A stretch of 49,122 bases of DNA, from the NCBI GenBank assembly GCA_030681835.1, contig JAUXRN010000260.1, forward strand, positions 1 to 49,122, given 5' to 3'. Shown one piece after another: positions 24,890-33,781 of the stretch. A model generated the notes under the pieces. It was given only the letters and a program-made list of their open reading frames with translations. It did no database searches and was not told the origin of the DNA. The translations under genes were made by a program, and so were the position numbers. Position 1 is the stretch's first letter; each line of letters opens with the position of its first letter. The DNA comes from Actinomycetota bacterium (GTDB taxonomy: Bacteria; Actinomycetota; Actinomycetes; S36-B12).

Positions 24890-25690
24890 GTGAGCGTCCG
24901 CGTCTACACCGGCCCGCACTCCGACCGTGGGGGCGGGCCATCGGGGTGGATCAGCTACCTGCCGTGGGCGCTCGCCGGCCTCACCATCCTCGGGCAGATC
25001 ACGTGGGTGCTGCTCGGCTCGGGCGGCCGCACCGTGCTCACCGCCCTCACGGTCGTGACCTTCTTCCTGTCGTCGGCGACGCACGCGTTCATCACGCGCG
25101 GCGCCGCGTGGGCCTCCGGGTACCTGGCCATCTCCCTGGTGTTCGGCTGGGGCATCGAGTTCCTCGGGCTGCAGACGTCCTTCCCGTTCGGGGAGTACGC
25201 CTACTCCGATGCGCTGGGCCCTTCGGTCGGCGGCGTTCCCGTTGTCATCCCGATGGCGTGGGCGATGATGTCGTACCCCGTGCTCCTTGCCGCCCAGCGG
25301 CTGGCGGCGACGGGCCTGGGAACGGCCCTCGTCGGGGGCTGGCTGCTGGCCTCATGGGATCTCTTCCTGGACCCGCAGATGGTCGGTCAGGGCTACTGGA
25401 CGTGGGCAGACGCCGGCTGGGCGCTGCCGGGCATCCCCGGCATCCCGCTCCAGAACTTCCTGGGCTGGCTGCTCGGCGCGATCGTGCTCATGTTCCTGCT
25501 CGACCGACTGCCCCGGAAGGTCGCGAGCGAGGCGGTCCCCACCCTCATGCTCACCTGGGTGTTCGCGTCGAACGTCGTAGCCAACCTGCTGTTCTTCGAC
25601 CGGCCGGGCGTGGCCTTGTGGGGCGGCCTGTGCATGGGGGTCGTCATCGCCCCCTGGCTCTGGCGTCTGTGGAGCCAGCCGCAATGGTGA
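24890..25690 (+). CDS. cruF: CruF-like carotenoid 1,2-hydratase
   Basis: A 266-aa integral membrane protein of the carotenoid-biosynthesis (DUF422/CruF) family. These enzymes add water to the C1,2 double bond of a psi end group (gamma-carotene 1',2'-hydratase in cyanobacteria, bisanhydrobacterioruberin hydratase in haloarchaea). Diagnostic are FGWGIEFLGLQTSFPFGEYAYSD with its conserved acidic residues, VIPMAWAMMSYP, and ASWDLFLDPQMVGQGYWTW in the middle, between about seven helices. It is leaderless behind TAGACT. It overlaps a family 2 glycosyltransferase and precedes a CrtI-type desaturase, the expected partners. Confidence 0.88.
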   Translation: MSVRVYTGPHSDRGGGPSGWISYLPWALAGLTILGQITWVLLGSGGRTVLTALTVVTFFLSSATHAFITRGAAWASGYLAISLVFGWGIEFLGLQTSFPFGEYAYSDALGPSVGGVPVVIPMAWAMMSYPVLLAAQRLAATGLGTALVGGWLLASWDLFLDPQMVGQGYWTWADAGWALPGIPGIPLQNFLGWLLGAIVLMFLLDRLPRKVASEAVPTLMLTWVFASNVVANLLFFDRPGVALWGGLCMGVVIAPWLWRLWSQPQW

Positions 25691-26835
25691 TGGCGACCGT
25701 CGGGCGCGCCATGGTGCGCGCCGGCACGGTCGCCGCGGGTGCCCTGGCGGTGCACACCGCAGTCAACCTCCGGTACCTGCGACGCCCCGATCCCGGCGCT
25801 GCGCCTGTCGACGAGCCGGTGACGGTCCTGATCCCGGCTCGCGACGAGGCCGGGCACGTGGCCGCGACGGTGCAGTCGGTGCTGTCGCAGACCGGACTGC
25901 CAGCCCTGGACGTCGTCGTCCTGGACGACGGATCCTGCGATGCGACGGCCGGGATCGTCGCTGCGATGGCCGCGCGGGATCCTCGCCTGCGGCTCGTGCG
26001 CGGCGGTGATGCGCCGCTGCCCGAAGGCTGGCTCGGCAAGCCCTGGGCGTGTGCCCGGCTGGCCGACGAGGCCACCGGCACCGTGCTCGTGTTCGTGGAT
26101 GCCGACGTGATGCTGTACCCGCACGCGATCCGGGCGGCCGTGGCAACGCTCCGTGACGGCGGCTTCTCCCTCGTCGCGCCCTACCCGTTGCAACTGGCCC
26201 ACGGGATGGCCGAGCGGCTCGTGCAGCCGCTGGTCACCTGGGCGTGGGTCGCGACGCTTCCGCTTGCCTGGGCAGAGCGCTCGCAGCGGCCGTCCCTGTC
26301 GGCGGCCAATGGCCAGTTCCTCGTCCTTGACGCCGCGGCGTATCGGGCGATCGGCGGGCACGCGCCTGTGCGCGCCGACGTCCTCGAGGACGTCGGGCTG
26401 ATGCGGGCAGCGAAGCGCGCCGGGCACCGCACGGCGACCGTCGACGGGTCGCACCTCGCCCAGTGCCGGATGTACCAGGGCACCGGGGGTGTCGCCGACG
26501 GCTACGCCAAGTCGCTGTGGTCGGCCTTCGGCGGGCCGATCGGCTCTGCTGCCGTCTGCGCCGCCTTGGTCGGCGTCTACGTCGTGCCGGCAGTGGCGAT
26601 GGTCGCGGCGCGGCGGCCGATCACGCGCCGTTGGGGCCTGGCCGGGTATGCGGCGGGAGTGGCCAGCCGGGCGATGGTGGCCCGGCGCACCGGCGAGCCG
26701 CGCCTCCCGGACACCTTCCTGCAGCCGTTGTCGATCGCTGCATTCACCGCCCTTAACGCTGTCTCGTGGCAACGACACCTGCGCGGCGCCAACACCTGGA
26801 AGGGAAGGGGCGTGGCCCCGGTCCGGCAGCCATGA
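25684..26835 (+). CDS. cruG: Family 2 glycosyltransferase, CruG-like
   Basis: A 383-aa membrane-associated GT2 enzyme. After an N-terminal helix, the catalytic domain shows VTVLIPARDEAGHVAATVQSVL, VVLDDGSCDAT, VFVDADVMLYP (DxD, metal/UDP-sugar binding) and DVLEDVGLMRAAKRAG with the ED motif, then CRMYQG. C-terminal helices at about 295-320 and beyond anchor it. By position it would transfer a sugar to the hydroxycarotenoid, as CruG does in myxoxanthophyll synthesis. ATG 25684 overlaps the cruF-like stop; ATG 25690 is an alternative. The 3' end overlaps the desaturase start by 4 bases. Confidence 0.82.
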   Translation: MVMATVGRAMVRAGTVAAGALAVHTAVNLRYLRRPDPGAAPVDEPVTVLIPARDEAGHVAATVQSVLSQTGLPALDVVVLDDGSCDATAGIVAAMAARDPRLRLVRGGDAPLPEGWLGKPWACARLADEATGTVLVFVDADVMLYPHAIRAAVATLRDGGFSLVAPYPLQLAHGMAERLVQPLVTWAWVATLPLAWAERSQRPSLSAANGQFLVLDAAAYRAIGGHAPVRADVLEDVGLMRAAKRAGHRTATVDGSHLAQCRMYQGTGGVADGYAKSLWSAFGGPIGSAAVCAALVGVYVVPAVAMVAARRPITRRWGLAGYAAGVASRAMVARRTGEPRLPDTFLQPLSIAAFTALNAVSWQRHLRGANTWKGRGVAPVRQP

Positions 26836-28322
26836 GCCGGGTCGTCGTCATCGGCGCGGGCGTCGGGGGCCTCGCCGTCGCCGCGCGACTCGCGGTCAAG
26901 GGGCACACGGTCACGGTGGTCGAGCAGGCGCTGGCCCCTGGCGGCAAGCTGGCCCGCTACGAGCGCGCCGGCTTCGTCTTCGATACCGGCCCCAGCCTGT
27001 TCACCCTTCCCGCGGTCTATCGCGACCTCTTCCTCAAGACAGGCGGGCGTCTCAAGGATGCAGTGGACCTCCAGGCCGTCGAGCCCGGCTTCGCGTACCA
27101 CTTCGCCGACGGCAGCAGCGTCGTCGTCCCCGGCGTCGACCCGGCCAAGGCAGCCGCCGCCTTCGGCGAAGCGTTCGGCGGGACGGCGGCGGACGACTGG
27201 CTCAGGCTGATCGACCGCGCCTCTCGGATGTGGCGCATCACGCGCGAGCCGTTCCTGCAGTCACCGCTGGCCGGCTGGCGCACGCTTCTGACCCTCGCGA
27301 ACCCGAGCGACGTGCGCACGGTGGCTCCGCGCACGTCGCTGCGCCGGCTCGGCGAGGAGTACCTGTCCGACCCGCGGATGCGTCAGGTGCTCGACAGATA
27401 CGCCACCTACGCCGGCTCGGATCCGCGCCAGGCCCCCGCGGTGCTGGCGACCATCCCCTACGTCGAGCAGGCCTTCGGGGCGTGGCACCTCGGCGGCGGC
27501 CTGGCCACGCTCGCCGATGCGCTCTCCGCGAGGTGCGACGAGCGGGGCGTGGCCATGCGACTCGGGGTGGATGCCGCCGCAATCGAGCTGGCCGACGGGG
27601 CCGTCAGCGGGGTGCGCCTCTCCGGTGGCGAGGTCCTGCCGGCCGATGTCGTCGTCGCCAATGCCGACGCGACGCACGTCTACGAGGACCTCCTCGACGA
27701 CCGGCGGGCCGATCGCGCGGCACGGGCGCTGGCGAAGGCCACCCCATCGCTGGCCGGCTTCGTGCTGCTCCTGGCAGTGCGTGGCCGCACGCCCGGGCTG
27801 GCCCACCACAACGTGTGGTTCCCGGCCGACTACGACGCGGAGTTCGACGACATCTTCAGCAGGCCGGCCAAGCCGGTACACGACCCGGCGATCTACGCGT
27901 GCGTGCCCGATGACCCGCGCATGCGACCTGACGACGAAAGCGAGGCGTGGTTCGTGCTGGTCAACGCACCGCGTCACGGCATCGACGGCTCCCGCACGGT
28001 CGACTGGGACGCACCCGGGCTGGCGGAGCACTATGCCGACCACGTCCTGGCCACCCTCGCCGCCCGCGGCATGGACGTGCGCGCCCGCATCGGCTGGCGT
28101 GAGGTACGCACGCCGGCGGACCTCGAGCGGGCGACCCGGGCGCCTGGCGGATCGATCTACGGCACGTCGAGCAATGGTGCTCGCGCCGCCTTCCAGCGGC
28201 CGGCCAACGCGTCCCCGATACCTGGCCTGTACCTGGTCGGCGGATCCGCGCATCCCGGGGGCGGACTGCCCCTCGTCGGCATGAGCGCCGAGATAGTCGC
28301 CACCCTCATCGGACGCGCCTGA
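26832..28322 (+). CDS. crtD: CrtI-family carotenoid desaturase, probably CrtD-like
   Basis: A 496-aa FAD-dependent amine-oxidase-fold enzyme. The dinucleotide motif VVVIGAGVGGLAVAARL opens the protein, followed by VVEQALAPGGKLARYERAGFVFDTGPS. The C-terminus has the CrtI signature YGTSSNGARAAFQRP and LYLVGGSAHPGGGLPLV. It is clearly different from the CrtI encoded at 33781, and it sits in an operon with a hydratase and glycosyltransferase. A 3,4-desaturase role on the 1-hydroxy end group is therefore more likely than phytoene desaturation. ATG overlaps the previous stop by 4 bases. Exact regiochemistry is inferred. Confidence 0.78.
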   Translation: MSRVVVIGAGVGGLAVAARLAVKGHTVTVVEQALAPGGKLARYERAGFVFDTGPSLFTLPAVYRDLFLKTGGRLKDAVDLQAVEPGFAYHFADGSSVVVPGVDPAKAAAAFGEAFGGTAADDWLRLIDRASRMWRITREPFLQSPLAGWRTLLTLANPSDVRTVAPRTSLRRLGEEYLSDPRMRQVLDRYATYAGSDPRQAPAVLATIPYVEQAFGAWHLGGGLATLADALSARCDERGVAMRLGVDAAAIELADGAVSGVRLSGGEVLPADVVVANADATHVYEDLLDDRRADRAARALAKATPSLAGFVLLLAVRGRTPGLAHHNVWFPADYDAEFDDIFSRPAKPVHDPAIYACVPDDPRMRPDDESEAWFVLVNAPRHGIDGSRTVDWDAPGLAEHYADHVLATLAARGMDVRARIGWREVRTPADLERATRAPGGSIYGTSSNGARAAFQRPANASPIPGLYLVGGSAHPGGGLPLVGMSAEIVATLIGRA

Positions 28323-28366
28323 CACACTCCCTTCAGACAACCAGCCAGGCAGGACTAGGAGCCGAC

Positions 28367-29734
28367 ATGACACGGGCACGGATGCGCACGACCCTCGTCT
28401 GCGTGGCGGTCACCACCGCAATGGCGACCGCCGTCCTTGCGCCGGTAGCAGCAGCACCGCTTGCTCCCGGACAGAAGGGGGTCCGGGTGACTGCGGTACG
28501 GGTCGGCCCGTACCCAGGGGACCTGGCCGTCACTTCGACACGGGCCTACGTCGCCACCCAGGACACCCGCGGTGAGATCACGGTGGTCAACACGCGCACC
28601 TACTCGGTGAGCCGGCGGGTGCCGGTCAAGCCCTTCCCCCGTGCCGTGACGCTCAGCCCCGATCGGTCGCGCCTCTACGTCGCCAGCGCTTCCACCGGCT
28701 GGATCTCGATCCTGGACACGGCGACCAACACGGGCGCGGGCCAGTTCCGCAGCGGCGGGGCGCCAGTCGCCTCAGCGATCAGTCCAGACGGGACGCGGCT
28801 CTACGTCGCCGGTTGGGATGACAGCGAGGTGGTGGTCCACGCCCTGCCCAACGGCGCGATCGTCGCGAGGATCCCGGTGCCGGGACTGGCCGATTCCCTC
28901 GCGGTGCATCCCGACGGGACCAGGCTCTTCGCCATGGTCGACGACCCGCGGTTTGGCGTTGCCGTGATCGACACCGCCTCGAACGTCGTGCGCACGGTCA
29001 TCGACGTGGGCCCGACGGGACAGGGGTGGCAGACCGCACTCGCCGTCAGCCCGGATGGCCGACGCGCCTACGCGATGGCGAATCCGAAGCCGCCCCAGCC
29101 CGGGTTCGTCGCCGTCGTCGACCTGTCGTCGGGACGGCTGGCCGGGTCCATCCCGGTCGGCGCCGACCTTCGCGATGCCGCCCTCGGTCCAGGCGGCACG
29201 CGCTTGTACGTCACGGCGGCCGGATCCGGCCCCGGTGGACCGGCGGGTTCCAACGGCCTGGTCGCGGTCGTGGACACGGCGACCAGCCAGGTCATCGGGA
29301 CCTTGTCGATGGACGGTGCGGGCCGACGCGGGATGGGCACCCAGGAACTCGCGGTGAGCCCGGATGGCCTACGCGTGCATGCCTCGTTACCAGGCCCGCG
29401 CGGCTGGCTGGTCACGGCTTCCCTGGCGTCCATCCCCGCGACCCCGACCATGCCGCTGTCGGTGCGCAGTACCCGCTCCGAGCGGGCGGCCGTGATCTCC
29501 TGGCAAGCGCCGGCCTCGGGTGGCGGCGGTGTGACCGAGTACGTGGCCATTGCCTCGCCCATTGTCGAGGGACTTGGCGAACCGGGCGTGGTCTGCCGGA
29601 CGGTGACCCTGACCTGCCGGATCAGCGGCCTGGACCCAACCCTTGGCTACACGATCCTCGTCCAGGCACGCAACGCGGCTGGCTGGGGGGCGGCCGCGTA
29701 TGGGCCGAACGCCGGCACAAGCGAAGCCGGCTAG
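28367..29734 (+). CDS. Secreted YVTN beta-propeller protein with Fn3 domain
   Basis: A 455-aa exported protein. A signal peptide (about 1-30, ending APVAAAP) is followed by about seven YVTN/lactonase-type blades (RLYVASASTGWISILDTATN, TRLYVAGWDDSEVVVH, RLYVTAAGSG). A C-terminal Fn3 domain (about 365-450) has the same cysteine pair (CRTVTLTC) seen in the Fn3 domains of the glycosidase-like protein at 7450. AGGAG five bases upstream supports the start. The role is probably adhesion or ligand binding in the envelope; no catalytic motif is evident. Confidence 0.82.
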   Translation: MTRARMRTTLVCVAVTTAMATAVLAPVAAAPLAPGQKGVRVTAVRVGPYPGDLAVTSTRAYVATQDTRGEITVVNTRTYSVSRRVPVKPFPRAVTLSPDRSRLYVASASTGWISILDTATNTGAGQFRSGGAPVASAISPDGTRLYVAGWDDSEVVVHALPNGAIVARIPVPGLADSLAVHPDGTRLFAMVDDPRFGVAVIDTASNVVRTVIDVGPTGQGWQTALAVSPDGRRAYAMANPKPPQPGFVAVVDLSSGRLAGSIPVGADLRDAALGPGGTRLYVTAAGSGPGGPAGSNGLVAVVDTATSQVIGTLSMDGAGRRGMGTQELAVSPDGLRVHASLPGPRGWLVTASLASIPATPTMPLSVRSTRSERAAVISWQAPASGGGGVTEYVAIASPIVEGLGEPGVVCRTVTLTCRISGLDPTLGYTILVQARNAAGWGAAAYGPNAGTSEAG

Positions 29735-29747
29735 CGCCCTCTGGTCC

Positions 29748-30212
29748 TCAGTCTTCGGGCTGCTGGCATTCCGGCACGGTGGCGAGCTGCTCGGCAATGA
29801 GCTCCCGGTCCTCCGGGTCCGGCTCCTCGGCGAGCTCGCTCTCGGCCAGGGCGATGGCCGCCGTCCGGGCCTCCGCATTCCCGGCCGCCGCGAAGGCGCG
29901 GGCGCGACCCTCCTGCACGCTGGCCCGCAACCAGGCGGGGTGGTCCCCCGTCGCCACGCCGGCGGCCGCCCGGTCGGCGAACTCCACGGCCAAGGCGGCG
30001 TAGCCACAGGCAGCAGCTGCCCGGCTGGCCATCCAGTCGGCGACAATCAACTCCTGGGCGCCGCCGACGGCGCACCAGTGGTAGCGCGAGGCGAAGGCCG
30101 CGCTGAGCAGGTCGGCGTCGCGATCAGCGTCACGCGGCGCCTCGAGCAGGTACCAGCACCGGTTGTACGTCGAGATCGCCATCGCTCGGTTTCCGGTGAG
30201 GTCATCAGCCAC
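29748..30212 (-). CDS. Conserved helical hypothetical protein
   Basis: A 154-aa protein that is almost entirely alpha-helical. Segments such as ISTYNRCWYLLE, LLSAAFASRYHWCAVGGAQELIVADWMASRAAAACGYAALAVEFADRA and a long acidic C-terminal helix suggest TPR-like helix pairs. No enzyme motif was found and the family is not named here. TAGGGT (minus strand 30224-30219) lies exactly 6 bases before the GTG, so it is predicted leaderless. It is convergent to the YVTN gene and follows the antiporter by 47 bases. Confidence 0.72.
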   Translation of the reverse strand: MADDLTGNRAMAISTYNRCWYLLEAPRDADRDADLLSAAFASRYHWCAVGGAQELIVADWMASRAAAACGYAALAVEFADRAAAGVATGDHPAWLRASVQEGRARAFAAAGNAEARTAAIALAESELAEEPDPEDRELIAEQLATVPECQQPED

Positions 30213-30259
30213 GGCCCGACCCTAACCCCACTGCCACCGCCGACTTGTGGTTCGGACGG

Positions 30260-31747
30260 TCAGTCCTTGAGCCAACGGGCCAGCCGGCCGCCGCGGGCAA
30301 CCGCCCTGATCCGCTCCTCGGTCGCATTGCGGGCTTCTTCCGTGGCGACGATGAGCACGCGGTCGCCGGCCCGGACCCGCGTGTGGGCATCGGGGGCGAG
30401 CGCCGTGTTGCCACGAATGACGAGCGACACGACCGCCCCTTCCGGAAGCCCGATCTCGCTGACGAAGGTCCCGACGAAGCCCGACCCCGCGGGTATCTCG
30501 ATGCCCAGCACCGACGCGTGCATGCCATCCAGCGGGGCACTCTCGACGTCGAGCTCGATGGCCTCCTCCGGCAGTACCACCCCGAGGCGCCGCCCGATCG
30601 CGGGCAGCGCGGGGGTCTGCACCAGCGCAAGGACCAGCACGACGATGAGGGTCACGTCGAAGACCATCTCGGCCTCCGGCATGCCCATCGCCAAGGGGAT
30701 GGCGGCGAACACGATGGGCACGGCCCCACGCAGGCCGGCGACGGACGCGAACGCGATCGCGTTTCGCGGCCAGCGGTAGGGAGCCAGCGACACGATGGCG
30801 GCCAGCGGACGGGCGAGGACGACCAGGATGACGGCCACACCCAGCGCCATCGGCACCGCCGCAGGCAGCCTGCTCACGCTGGCCAGCAGGCCGAGCATGA
30901 CGAACAGCCCGATCTCCGCGATCCAGGACAGCCCGTCAGCGAACCCGACGATGGACCGGCGGTGCGGGAGGCGGGCGGCTGACCCGAGCAGGACGGCCGC
31001 CACGTACACGGCCATGAAGCCGGAGACATGGATGAAGTCGGCCAGGCCGTAGGAAGCCACGAGTAGCGCGAGGGCGGCGATCGGGTAGAGGCCCACGGCG
31101 GGAAGGGCGATCCGGCGCAGCAGCCACGCCGAGGCGTAGCCGAAGGCGATGCCCACGGCGGCTCCGCCCACCAGCTCGACCGCGACGATGATGGGGATCA
31201 GCCACCAGGGGTCGGCGCCGAAGGATCCGCTCGCGACGACCGACACGAGGACGACCACGGGCGCATCGTTGAACCCGGCCTCCGCCTCCAGCAGCGAGCG
31301 CACGCGGGAGCCGATCCGCATCCGCCGCATGACCGCGAAGACGGCGGCGGCGTCCGTGGCAGCGAGGACGGCGCCGATCAGGATGGCCGGCTGGGCGCCG
31401 ACGTCCATGAGCAGGACGAGGGGGATCGCCACGACGGTGATGCTGACGAGCACGCCGAGCGTGGCGAGGGTCAGGGCCGGCCACATCACCGGCCGCAACT
31501 GGCTGAGCCGAGTGGTCAGTCCGCCCTGGGCGAGGATGAGCACGAGGGCGCTGTAGCCGAGCACCGTCGCAAGCTGGGCATCGTCGAAGGCGAAGACGGG
31601 GAACGAGGCCCCGAGGACGAGGCCGAGCAGCAGGTAGAGGAGCAGGCCCGGCACGCCGAGCCTGCCGGCGAAGCGGGCGCCCACGATCGACACGAGGACA
31701 ATGGCGGCGCCGACGAGCAGTGCGGCCGCCAGTCCGTCGAGCGTCAT
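30260..31747 (-). CDS. CPA1-type K+(Na+)/H+ antiporter with TrkA-C domain
   Basis: A 495-aa antiporter. The N-terminal two thirds form about 12 helices with typical segments FAGRLGVPGLLLYLLLGLVLG, AVLAATDAAAVFAVMRR and EAGFNDAPVVVLVSV, the last holding the ion-binding Asp. Residues about 400-480 resemble a TrkA-C/RCK-C regulatory domain (VLGIEIPAGSGFVGTFVSEIGLPEGAVVSLVIRGN). This architecture is that of NhaP2/CvrA-like potassium/proton antiporters. The gene begins 9 bases after metF; TAGGCC, overlapping the metF stop, ends 6 bases before the ATG and could be its own -10 box. Confidence 0.87.
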   Translation of the reverse strand: MTLDGLAAALLVGAAIVLVSIVGARFAGRLGVPGLLLYLLLGLVLGASFPVFAFDDAQLATVLGYSALVLILAQGGLTTRLSQLRPVMWPALTLATLGVLVSITVVAIPLVLLMDVGAQPAILIGAVLAATDAAAVFAVMRRMRIGSRVRSLLEAEAGFNDAPVVVLVSVVASGSFGADPWWLIPIIVAVELVGGAAVGIAFGYASAWLLRRIALPAVGLYPIAALALLVASYGLADFIHVSGFMAVYVAAVLLGSAARLPHRRSIVGFADGLSWIAEIGLFVMLGLLASVSRLPAAVPMALGVAVILVVLARPLAAIVSLAPYRWPRNAIAFASVAGLRGAVPIVFAAIPLAMGMPEAEMVFDVTLIVVLVLALVQTPALPAIGRRLGVVLPEEAIELDVESAPLDGMHASVLGIEIPAGSGFVGTFVSEIGLPEGAVVSLVIRGNTALAPDAHTRVRAGDRVLIVATEEARNATEERIRAVARGGRLARWLKD

Positions 31748-31756
31748 GCCGTCGGC

Positions 31757-32650
31757 CTACGTCGTGGGCGCGCCGAGGCCTAGGGCCTCGTACACCTCGA
31801 TCGTCGAGCGCGAGCGGTTAAGGGTGTAGAAGTGCAGGCCCGGGGCGCCACCGGACAGGAGCCGCCGGCACATGGTGGCAGCCACCTCGACGCCGAGCCG
31901 AGTCACCGCCTCGGGGTCGTCCGCGACCGCGTCGAACCGCGCGGCGAGATCGGCGGGGAAGGCCGCGCCGGACAGCTCGGTAAAGCGCAGGATCTGCGAG
32001 ACGTTGGTGACGGGCATGATGCCCGGCACGATCGGCATCGTGCAGCCGTGAGCCGCCGCCTGCTCGACCAGCCGCTCGTAGTCGGCGACATCGAAGAACA
32101 ACTGCGTGATCGCGAACTCGGCTCCGGCGTCCTGCTTCATCGCCAGGACGCGTGCGTCCTGGTCGAGATCGGTCGACTCGGGATGCCCCTCGGGGAATGC
32201 GGCCACGCCCACGCTGAACGTGCCGAGCGAGCGGATCAGGCCAACGAGGTCGACGGCGTGCTGCAGCCCGCCTGGGTGCGGCCGCCATTCGGTGTTGAGC
32301 CCGGTGGGCGGGTCCCCACGCAGCGCCAGCATCGTGCTCACGCCCTCGGCCGCATACTGGCCGATGACACCGCGCAACTCGTCGCGGCTGGCCCCCACGC
32401 ACGTGAGGTGAGCCACAGGGGTGAGCGTCGTCTCGCGCGCGATCTCGCCGGTGATCCGGACGGTGCGGTCCTGCGTGGAACCGCCCGCGCCGTACGTGAC
32501 CGAAACGAAGGTGGGCCGCAGTGCCTCGATCTCGCGCACGGTCTGCCAGAGCGTGCGCTCCCCCTCGTCGGTCTTGGGCGGGAAGAGCTCGAACGAGAAT
32601 GACCGCTGGCCGCTCGACAGGATCTCGCCAAGGGAAGCGGTCGATTGCAT
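31757..32650 (-). CDS. metF: Methylenetetrahydrofolate reductase
   Basis: A 297-aa flavoprotein that reduces 5,10-methylene-THF to 5-methyl-THF for methionine synthesis. Diagnostic are FSFELFPPKTDEGERTLWQ, FVSVTYGAGGSTQDRT, HLTCVGASRDEL, LALRGDPP and EFAITQLFFDVADYERL, covering the FAD and folate sites of the TIM barrel. Start 32650 is preferred to 32656 because TAGTGT (32662-32657) is then exactly 6 bases upstream. It is divergent from crtE. The TAG stop overlaps the possible -10 of the antiporter. Confidence 0.93.
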   Translation of the reverse strand: MQSTASLGEILSSGQRSFSFELFPPKTDEGERTLWQTVREIEALRPTFVSVTYGAGGSTQDRTVRITGEIARETTLTPVAHLTCVGASRDELRGVIGQYAAEGVSTMLALRGDPPTGLNTEWRPHPGGLQHAVDLVGLIRSLGTFSVGVAAFPEGHPESTDLDQDARVLAMKQDAGAEFAITQLFFDVADYERLVEQAAAHGCTMPIVPGIMPVTNVSQILRFTELSGAAFPADLAARFDAVADDPEAVTRLGVEVAATMCRRLLSGGAPGLHFYTLNRSRSTIEVYEALGLGAPTT

Positions 32651-32656
32651 GCGCAC

Positions 32657-32695
32657 ACACTACGGGGAGCCACTCCGCACGAATGGCCCTAGGCT
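32657..32695. promoter_or_regulatory. Divergent leaderless promoters of metF and crtE
   Basis: Minus strand TAGTGT (32662-32657) serves metF and plus strand TAGGCT (32690-32695) serves crtE. Each hexamer ends 6 bases before the respective start codon (32650 and 32702). No -35 match or further operator stands out between them. Confidence 0.5.
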
Positions 32696-32701
32696 CGCAG
32701 G

Positions 32702-33781
32702 GTGCCCCAGCAGTCCAGCCCTCTCGACGAGGCGGCCCTGCGCAGCCGGGTCCAGGCTGTCGTCGACGAGGTCCTGGCCCACCAGTCCTGCGTGCTCGCC
32801 GGTGTCAGCGACGACCTCGTCCCCATGGTCGAGGCCCTCACCGCGCTGCTGGCCGGGGGCAAGCGGCTGCGTCCGGCGTTCTGCTACTGGGGCTGGCGCG
32901 GGGCGGGTGGCCCGGGCGACCATGACGACCAGGCGCTGCGCGCAGCCGCATCACTGGAGTTCCTGCAGGCCTGCGCTCTCATCCACGACGACGTGATGGA
33001 TGGCTCCGATACCCGCCGTGGGCTGCCCTCGGCGCACCGCCGCTTCGCCGGCGTCCACCGCGGCGCGGAGTGGCTCGGCTCTCCCGAGTCGTTCGGCGTC
33101 GGGGCCGCCATCCTGCTCGGCGACCTGTGCCTGTCGTGGGCTGACGAGGTGCTGCTCGGCTGCGACCTGCCGGCCGATGCCCTACGGCGCGGCAAGGTCG
33201 TCTACGACGAGATGCGCACCGAGTTGATGGCCGGGCAGTACCTCGACTTGCTCGAGCAGGCCAGGGGCGGCGGCTCGGTCGAGCGGGCGCTCACGGTGGT
33301 CCGCTACAAGTCCGCCAAGTACACGATCGAGCGGCCGCTGCACCTCGGCGCCGCCCTGGCCGGGGCGGGCGAGGACGTCATCGCCGCGTACAGCGGCTAC
33401 GGCCTCCCGCTCGGCGAGGCTTTCCAGCTGCGCGACGACATCCTCGGCGTCTTCGGCGACCCCGCCGAGACCGGGAAGCCCGCCGGCGACGACCTGCGCG
33501 AAGGCAAAAGGACCGTGCTGGTGGCCATCGCCGTCGAGCGCAGCACCCCGGCCCAGGCCGGCCTCATCCGCCGCCACCTCGGCGACCCCGGTCTCGACGA
33601 GGCCGGGGTGGCTGCCCTGCGCGAGATCATCAGCGCCACCGGCGCCCTGGACCACACCGAGGAACTCATCGAGCGGCTGCTGGCCGAGGCCTTGGGCGCC
33701 CTGGACACCACGGATCTCGAGCCCACGGCGCGTGGCGTCCTCCACGGCCTCGCCTACGCGGCCACCCAACGGACCGTGTGA
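32702..33781 (+). CDS. crtE: Geranylgeranyl diphosphate synthase
   Basis: A 359-aa trans-isoprenyl diphosphate synthase that makes the C20 precursor of carotenoids. The first aspartate-rich motif is in ALIHDDVMDGSDTRRG; the second is LRDDILGVFGD, the form common in actinobacterial enzymes. The substrate-binding GGKRLRPAF is near residue 55. It opens the crtE-crtI-mannosyltransferase-crtB operon and starts leaderless behind TAGGCT. Chain length (C20 rather than longer) is inferred from the operon. Confidence 0.9.
   Translation: MPQQSSPLDEAALRSRVQAVVDEVLAHQSCVLAGVSDDLVPMVEALTALLAGGKRLRPAFCYWGWRGAGGPGDHDDQALRAAASLEFLQACALIHDDVMDGSDTRRGLPSAHRRFAGVHRGAEWLGSPESFGVGAAILLGDLCLSWADEVLLGCDLPADALRRGKVVYDEMRTELMAGQYLDLLEQARGGGSVERALTVVRYKSAKYTIERPLHLGAALAGAGEDVIAAYSGYGLPLGEAFQLRDDILGVFGDPAETGKPAGDDLREGKRTVLVAIAVERSTPAQAGLIRRHLGDPGLDEAGVAALREIISATGALDHTEELIERLLAEALGALDTTDLEPTARGVLHGLAYAATQRTV

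Noticed and set aside
24664-25683. Upstream extension of the glycosyltransferase frame through the cruF gene
   Set aside because: The extension is Arg/Pro/His-rich and out of frame with the well-supported CruF-like protein; GT2 homology begins after 25684.
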